Of a stretch of DNA of 64,000 nucleotides, positions 59,257-64,000 are shown in pieces. Every line of letters starts with the position of its first letter. Positions within the stretch are counted from its first letter, which is position 1. Both the position numbers and the translations under genes were made by a program. The notes under the pieces are model-generated. The model had not been told where the DNA came from. It was given only the letters and a program-made list of their open reading frames with translations, and did no database searches. This DNA comes from a virus, in IMG/VR virus record IMGVR_UViG_3300008110_000023, positions 21,027 to 85,026 of that record. One strand, given 5' to 3'.

Positions 59257-59985
59257 ATGGCATCTACACAATTTGATCATACAGTAAGATTATACAGAAT
59301 AATTCAAAAAATAGTTGAATTAGGAGATGAATTATCTGCTAAAATACTTAAAGGTAATAAGTGTAAAGAAGAGCAAACTTCTCTTAACTTATTAGTTGCA
59401 TTTTTAGATGTATTAAAAGGACATGTTCCTGGTTCTTACAACTCTATTGCTTCTTTTAGATTATATAAATTAACTGAAGATTTACTTACTGTACCACAAA
59501 GTATAGAAATATATGCAGGAGATTTACTTGTAGTTAATATACCTGCATTACCTAGTAACAGTATTATTACAAATGTTCAGTATATTGCTGATCAAATTAA
59601 TCTTACTTCTACTGACTTTGTAGCAACTGCAGATGATGATAGGTTATTTATTAATTCAACAATACCTGGAGATACTTTAAATGGTCAGTTTTTAACTGTT
59701 ATTACAGATACAGATTATCTTAATACTTTAGATTCTTATGCATTCCAATTTGGACAAACTGCATTACCTGAAGGAGATAACTGTTTAACTCAAGAAGAAG
59801 TAGATGCTTTATTCTATTTAATAGAACAAAAGTATTGTATGGATTTTGGAGTTTATGGACAAGTAAATCCAGTAACAATTGAGAATCCAAGTTTAACCCC
59901 TACTCCACCAAGTAATTATTTAAAACAAGAAGACAACTTCTATATCTTATTAGAAGATGGATTTAAAATAAAACTAGAAGACTAA
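59257..59985 (+). CDS. Appendage/structural hypothetical protein
   Basis: 242 aa. N-terminal helical part (VRLYRIIQKIVELGDELSAK), then a beta-rich middle and a Pro-rich linker (SLTPTPPSNY) to a short hydrophobic end. No known family. Located between two fibre genes with 1-3 base gaps, so it is probably part of the same appendage. Confidence 0.6.
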   Translation: MASTQFDHTVRLYRIIQKIVELGDELSAKILKGNKCKEEQTSLNLLVAFLDVLKGHVPGSYNSIASFRLYKLTEDLLTVPQSIEIYAGDLLVVNIPALPSNSIITNVQYIADQINLTSTDFVATADDDRLFINSTIPGDTLNGQFLTVITDTDYLNTLDSYAFQFGQTALPEGDNCLTQEEVDALFYLIEQKYCMDFGVYGQVNPVTIENPSLTPTPPSNYLKQEDNFYILLEDGFKIKLED

Positions 59986-59986
59986 A

Positions 59987-60598
59987 ATGGCAAATAAAAA
60001 GATATCAGAATTAACAACTTTTACAACTGCTTTAGGTACAGACCAAATTCCAGTAAATAGATCTGGAATGAATGGTAAATTAGCTTTAAGTAGTTTAAGT
60101 AGTTTAAGTACTACTCATTATATTGGTGAGTTTTTTGGCGGAGGAGTTGTTTTTCATGTATACAAAGATAGTTTAGGAGTTGAACATGGACTAATTGTGA
60201 GTATTGTTAACTTAGCAAATGCACAATATAGTAATATAGTTAATCTTGTTTCTAGTGCAACTAGTACTTGGAATGGACAAGGAAATACTAATTTATTAAA
60301 AGCACAATCTGGGGCTACTTCAGGGGCTTGGAAACTTTGTGATGATTATAGCAATGGAGGTTTTACAGACTGGTATTTACCAAGTGTAGATGAGTGGAAT
60401 TTATTATGGAATAATAGATTTAATGTAAATAAAACTTTAACAAATATTGTAGGAGCTGCACAAATAGGATATGATACATATTGGAGTAGTTCTGAAGGAA
60501 ACATTGTCAGTGCCTATGTTTTCTATGCTAATCTTGGGTCTGCTAGCAGCCTTTCTAAGTCTACTGCTTACTCTGTACGTGCAATAAGACAATTTTAA
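59987..60598 (+). CDS. Fibre protein with DUF1566/Lcl head and candidate DGR variable region
   Basis: 203 aa. N-terminal module KKISELTTFTTALGTDQIPV (docking, shared with the next gene), then the lectin-like DUF1566/Lcl domain: IGEFFGGGVVFHVYKD, GAWKLCDDYSNGG, WYLPSVDEW, YWSSSE, ending VRAIRQF. Such C-terminal folds are frequent targets of diversity-generating retroelements. The last 29 codons (60497-60583) are depleted of A and raised in GC compared with the paralog at 58663-59253. Likely receptor-binding. Confidence 0.8.
   Translation: MANKKISELTTFTTALGTDQIPVNRSGMNGKLALSSLSSLSTTHYIGEFFGGGVVFHVYKDSLGVEHGLIVSIVNLANAQYSNIVNLVSSATSTWNGQGNTNLLKAQSGATSGAWKLCDDYSNGGFTDWYLPSVDEWNLLWNNRFNVNKTLTNIVGAAQIGYDTYWSSSEGNIVSAYVFYANLGSASSLSKSTAYSVRAIRQF
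60497..60583 (+). other. Candidate DGR variable repeat
   Basis: In 87 bases I count 17 A (20%) and 38 G+C (44%), against an A-rich, GC-poor surrounding. It codes from GNIVSAYVFYANLG to VRA at the end of a DUF1566/Lcl fold, the usual place of retroelement variable regions. No template repeat or reverse transcriptase is visible in the window. Confidence 0.5.
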
Positions 60599-60612
60599 TA
60601 TATATATATAAA

Positions 60613-62580
60613 ATGGCAGATAAAAAAATATCCCAATTAACAAGTTTAGCACCCGCTTTAAACACAGATGAATTACCTATTAATAGAAGTAATGCATCTG
60701 GTAAATTAACTGTAGCTGATATATTAAGTCCTGAAGCTACTATTAGAGCTGCTAAAGACGGTGATTTAACTACACTTAATACTACTGATAAATCAAATTT
60801 AGTAAGTGCTATTAATGAAGTAAATACTGGATTAGCAAGTAAAGTCCCTTCTTCTTATTTAGATACAGATACTACTTTAGCTGCTAATTCTGATAGTAAA
60901 ATTGCTACACAAAAAGCTACTAAAGCTTATGTATTAGCTAATGTAACTCCTTCAGCTACGGAAACTGTACAAGGTAAAGCAGAGATAGCTACACAAGCAG
61001 AAACTAATACTGGTACAGATGATACTAGATTTGTTACTCCTTTAAAGTTAAAAACTAATTTAGATAGTAAAGGATATTTAACTGGAACTGGTACTGCTAA
61101 TGCTTTTCCTAGATATACTGCAGGAACTACTTTAGGAACTTCAGCTATTGCACAATCTGCAGCAGGTAATAGAATATTAGTTAATGGAGTTACTGATGAT
61201 CTTGGCACTGCACTACAAGTAAGTGGGTCTATAAGACAAACTGCAATAACTTCTGTTTTAGGAGCAGTAGATTCTAATGGTAAAATAGTAAGTGGAGGTT
61301 CTGGTACTAGTGGGCGTATACCTGTATTTTATGGTAGTACTTCTTTTTTAGCTAATTCTCTTATAAGAGATGATAGTTCTACTGTTTCTATAGGAGTAGC
61401 AACTGACGCTGGTTCTAAATTATATGTTCCAACTTCAGATACTACTACTAGCATTAGAAGTAGTAATTCTTCTCTTTTTCCTGCTACTACTTATAGTCTT
61501 GTTGGTAATACTTCAGGAACTAAAGCAGGATCAAATATAGGAGTTTATGGAATTGCATCAGGATCTACTATTAGCAATATTGCAATGTATGGTGACTCTT
61601 CTGGTGCTACATCTCCTCTTAATATAGGAGGTTGGTTTTCTGCAACAGGGGGTACTACTAATTATTCATTACAATTAACTGATGGTACTCAAGCTACAGG
61701 TAAGTTTTTAAAATCAATTACATCAGATGGTAAAGCTAACTGGGCAAATATTACTACTGCTGATATTACTTCTGGATTTGCTGGGGCCGCATTAAATAAT
61801 GTACCTAGGTATGGAACTCTTACTACTTTTTCACCTTCTACTATTTATGATAATGGAAGTAATACAGGTATAGGAAATGCTCCTTTATCAAATTCTAAGT
61901 TATTTGTAGCTACTAGTAGTGTTAATATTTACACTATAAATGCTAGTAATAGTACTGCCACTGGTATTACTTATGCATTAATTGGTAATACTTCAGGTGC
62001 AAAATCTTCTCAAAATGTAGGAGCAGCAGGTTATGCTTTAAATTCCACTACTGAGAATACAGGAGTACTTGGAAGTGCAGTAATTGCTACTACTGGTAAA
62101 AATGTTGGAGGATCTTTTTTAGCTGCTCTTGGAGCAACTAACTATGCAGTACAATTAAAAGATGGTACTGAGGCTGCTGGAAAAGTATTACAATGTATGG
62201 ATTCCAATGGTTATGCTAATTGGGGATTTGATTATAATGGTCAAACTATTTTAGTTAACACAACATTTACTAATGAGCCTATAAGTATTAATTTTAATTT
62301 AGGTAATTACGTAGTATTAGATTATTCTTCTACAATTGCTACAGCAACTAGTGTTAATGCAGTTTCTTTTAGTAATATGAAACAAGGTAGAATATATAAA
62401 ATAAAAGTTAAACAAGGGCCTAGTCCTGCTGGTGAAACTTATACTCCTACATTTGCTGGTATGAAATGGCCTGGAGGAACAGCTTTTACTCCAACAACTG
62501 GAACAGGTAAAATTGACTTTATTGAAGTATGGTATGATGGAATTGCTTACTATGGAGATTTCATTAAAAACTATGTATAA
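60613..62580 (+). CDS. Long tail fibre protein with two internal repeats
   Basis: 655 aa. N-terminal docking module KKISQLTSLAPALNTDELPI matches that of the previous gene. Two tandem repeats of about 112 aa follow: residues 267-378 and 427-538, each with SKL(Y/F)V, then NTSG(T/A)K, NVGG/NIGG and LKDGT/LTDGT then a xANW end. The C-terminus (GETYTPTFAGMKWPGG, then FIEVWYDGIAYYG) resembles phage fibre tips. Probably a trimeric fibre. Confidence 0.8.
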   Translation: MADKKISQLTSLAPALNTDELPINRSNASGKLTVADILSPEATIRAAKDGDLTTLNTTDKSNLVSAINEVNTGLASKVPSSYLDTDTTLAANSDSKIATQKATKAYVLANVTPSATETVQGKAEIATQAETNTGTDDTRFVTPLKLKTNLDSKGYLTGTGTANAFPRYTAGTTLGTSAIAQSAAGNRILVNGVTDDLGTALQVSGSIRQTAITSVLGAVDSNGKIVSGGSGTSGRIPVFYGSTSFLANSLIRDDSSTVSIGVATDAGSKLYVPTSDTTTSIRSSNSSLFPATTYSLVGNTSGTKAGSNIGVYGIASGSTISNIAMYGDSSGATSPLNIGGWFSATGGTTNYSLQLTDGTQATGKFLKSITSDGKANWANITTADITSGFAGAALNNVPRYGTLTTFSPSTIYDNGSNTGIGNAPLSNSKLFVATSSVNIYTINASNSTATGITYALIGNTSGAKSSQNVGAAGYALNSTTENTGVLGSAVIATTGKNVGGSFLAALGATNYAVQLKDGTEAAGKVLQCMDSNGYANWGFDYNGQTILVNTTFTNEPISINFNLGNYVVLDYSSTIATATSVNAVSFSNMKQGRIYKIKVKQGPSPAGETYTPTFAGMKWPGGTAFTPTTGTGKIDFIEVWYDGIAYYGDFIKNYV

Positions 62581-62588
62581 TACAATAG

Positions 62589-62619
62589 TTTACTTTATAA
62601 AAAATAAATAGTATCTTTA
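62589..62619 (+). promoter_or_regulatory. Candidate promoter
   Basis: TTTA (62589-62592), 19 bases, TATCTTTA (62612-62619), one base off the TAnnTTTG box. It lies 25 bases before the ATG at 62644. Confidence 0.4.
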
Positions 62620-62643
62620 CACAAAATTTAAAAAATATAAACA

Positions 62644-62973
62644 ATGGCAATATTTAATAATGATGATCTTTTAAGAGCACTTGCTAAGAACTTTAAGGCA
62701 TTTGCTTATGAAAAGATAACAATAAATTCTACTATAAAAACACTTACAATACCTAAAGAAGCTAAATACGCATTATTATCTTTTGAGTCTGATGCATCTG
62801 GTATTGCAGCTAGATTTTTAGAAACTAATTCTGTACCTGTTACTTCAGCAAATGGTATTGCTTTATCACATTTAGATAGAGTAGATTTAACAGACCAAGT
62901 TAACTTAGAAGGATTTCAAATAATTCAAGCACAATCAGGTATTCATACTTTACATGTACAATATTACTACTAA
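62644..62973 (+). CDS. Hypothetical appendage protein
   Basis: 109 aa, N-terminal helix then beta-rich (MAIFNNDDLLRALAKNFKAF start). No family recognised. Follows the fibre gene and a candidate promoter; likely a virion or fibre-associated protein. Confidence 0.6.
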   Translation: MAIFNNDDLLRALAKNFKAFAYEKITINSTIKTLTIPKEAKYALLSFESDASGIAARFLETNSVPVTSANGIALSHLDRVDLTDQVNLEGFQIIQAQSGIHTLHVQYYY

Positions 62974-62975
62974 TT

Positions 62976-63236
62976 ATGGCAATAATAGTTAGAAATAAAA
63001 AATTATTTACAGGTCTTGGAGGAGGTGGTGGTGCTACTTATATAAGAAGACATGATTATGTTGCAGGAACTCCTGCATATGATTATTGTGGTATTGCACC
63101 TCCTAGTACTTTAGAAACTACTGCTAAATGGACTGTAACTAAAATTACTATAGCAGCAGATGGGACAACTACTCAAGAAGTAGCTTATAATATAGCTTGG
63201 ACTGATAGAACAACTGCTACTTATACACCAATTTAA
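62976..63236 (+). CDS. Small hypothetical appendage protein
   Basis: 86 aa, MAIIVRNKKLFTGLGGGGGA start with a Gly run, then a beta-rich part. Two bases after the previous stop. No family recognised. Confidence 0.6.
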   Translation: MAIIVRNKKLFTGLGGGGGATYIRRHDYVAGTPAYDYCGIAPPSTLETTAKWTVTKITIAADGTTTQEVAYNIAWTDRTTATYTPI

Positions 63237-63257
63237 TAATACTTAAAACTTAATAAA

Positions 63258-63440
63258 ATGATAGATTATAAATATGCCTTTGTTTGTAATGAGATAACTA
63301 ATAATTTATATGCATTAGTAATGTCTTGTTGGTATACAGATGAAGAAGGTAATAGAGTAGATGTTAAGTCTGAAACAAAATTAAATTTAAACTTACAAGA
63401 ATGTTTTGATCTAGCTCAAGCATTTGTAATACCTGAATAA
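63258..63440 (+). CDS. Small hypothetical protein
   Basis: 60 aa, MIDYKYAFVCNEITNNLYAL start; mixed alpha/beta. No family recognised. Two bases before the last gene. Confidence 0.55.
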   Translation: MIDYKYAFVCNEITNNLYALVMSCWYTDEEGNRVDVKSETKLNLNLQECFDLAQAFVIPE

Positions 63441-63442
63441 TT

Positions 63443-64000
63443 ATGGCAGTAAGATTTGCAGTTTCTTCAACAGCTTGGAATACTCCTTCTACTTGGGATA
63501 ACGGAGCAGTACCTGTTCCTGGAGATACAGTTTACCCAAATGGATTTACAGTTACTATTGATACAGATATTGATGTTGCATCATTAAATACTAATGTCAG
63601 TCCTGTTTATTTGCCTAATATGAATATTCCTGCTATGACAGGTAATACTCAACCCAGTGGAATAGTTGATTCAAGTGGTTATGCAATTAGTTATCCTCCA
63701 TATCAAGTATTTGACCAAAATTCAGGTACAAGTTATGGAAGTAATACTAATAATACCTGTTGGATTACTTATGAATATCCATCTGCAAGATTGATAAAAA
63801 GATATTATTTAAGGTCTATTGTCGTTGGTGGATATGGTCAGCCATCTGCTTGGATTTTTGAAGGTTGGAATGGTAGTTCATGGGATCCTTTAGAAATGAA
63901 AACAGGTATGGGAACATCTACTACAACAGGTTATTTAAGTCCTGTTTTAACTCATACAACTCTTTATTCTAAATATAGATTAAATGTTACAGCAGGTAGT
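63443..64000 (+). CDS. Tail fibre/spike protein with discoidin-like domain (3' partial)
   Basis: The frame runs from ATG 63443 (MAVRFAVSSTAWNTPSTWDN) to the window end without a stop, at least 186 codons. Residues about 95-180 (SARLIKRYYLRSI, PSAWIFEGWNGSSWDPLE, YSKYRLNV) read like an F5/8 type C (discoidin) carbohydrate-binding domain. It is probably a receptor-binding appendage that continues to the right. Confidence 0.7.
   Translation, partial: MAVRFAVSSTAWNTPSTWDNGAVPVPGDTVYPNGFTVTIDTDIDVASLNTNVSPVYLPNMNIPAMTGNTQPSGIVDSSGYAISYPPYQVFDQNSGTSYGSNTNNTCWITYEYPSARLIKRYYLRSIVVGGYGQPSAWIFEGWNGSSWDPLEMKTGMGTSTTTGYLSPVLTHTTLYSKYRLNVTAGS

Overview
The window is part of the genome of a tailed phage of Bacteroidota, almost certainly a crAss-like phage (order Crassvirales) of podovirus type. 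Several things support this. The DNA is very AT-rich, ribosome sites are A-rich without a clear Shine-Dalgarno, and promoters follow the Bacteroidota pattern TTG-N20-TAnnTTTG. There is a giant virion RNA polymerase gene with a DxDxD catalytic loop (DYDVD) followed by a second very large virion gene. Two long blocks of opposite strand hold replication and structural genes. The genetic code looks standard: TAA, TAG and TGA all end genes.

Layout. (1) 1-16009, plus strand: two giant genes. The first is open at the left edge (at least 4020 aa) and carries RNA polymerase, metalloprotease-like and SF1 helicase modules; the second is 1315 aa. A bidirectional terminator at 16029-16056 separates them from the converging minus block. 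(2) 16060-36100, minus strand: three replication/nucleotide operons bounded by hairpins. Promoter 35749-35718 drives family A DNA polymerase, a small lipoprotein, SF2 helicase, a loader-like protein, DnaB-like helicase, a MazZ-like dATP/dGTP hydrolase, Sak4-like recombinase and an SSB-like protein, ending at 27919-27891. The next unit holds primase plus a MoxR AAA+/VWA pair and ends at 22968-22942. A promoter woven into that terminator drives Holliday-junction resolvase, flap nuclease, 3'-5' exonuclease, a sigma-like factor, DNA ligase and dUTPase. (3) 36100-42650, minus strand: some 30 mostly tiny accessory genes (many single-pass membrane proteins, a second lipoprotein, a radical SAM protein, a tandem zinc-finger protein) and a tRNA-like gene with an abnormal anticodon arm. 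At its right end, single small genes sit in repeated units of leader motif, ORF and hairpin terminator. (4) 42650-44090: a mostly non-coding region rich in RNA-like stems. It also holds one GC-rich foreign-looking gene, a perfect DnaA box and a rightward promoter, making it a candidate origin and divergent control region. (5) 44103-64000, plus strand: a ferritin-like protein, a GroES-like protein, an HU/IHF-like protein, a TerS candidate, TerL, portal, scaffold-like protein, major capsid protein, connector proteins, an abundant structural protein with its own terminator, and a fibre locus with collagen-like stalks, two types of N-terminal docking module and paralogous lectin-like (DUF1566/Lcl) heads. 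One head ends in an adenine-depleted segment that looks like the variable region of a diversity-generating retroelement; no reverse transcriptase is in the window. The last gene runs off the right edge.

Together the early genes could copy and recombine the genome with phage enzymes, while the packaged RNA polymerase would start early transcription and host RNA polymerase (perhaps redirected by the sigma-like factor) would read the Bacteroidota-type promoters. All functions are read from motifs by eye; no database search was run.
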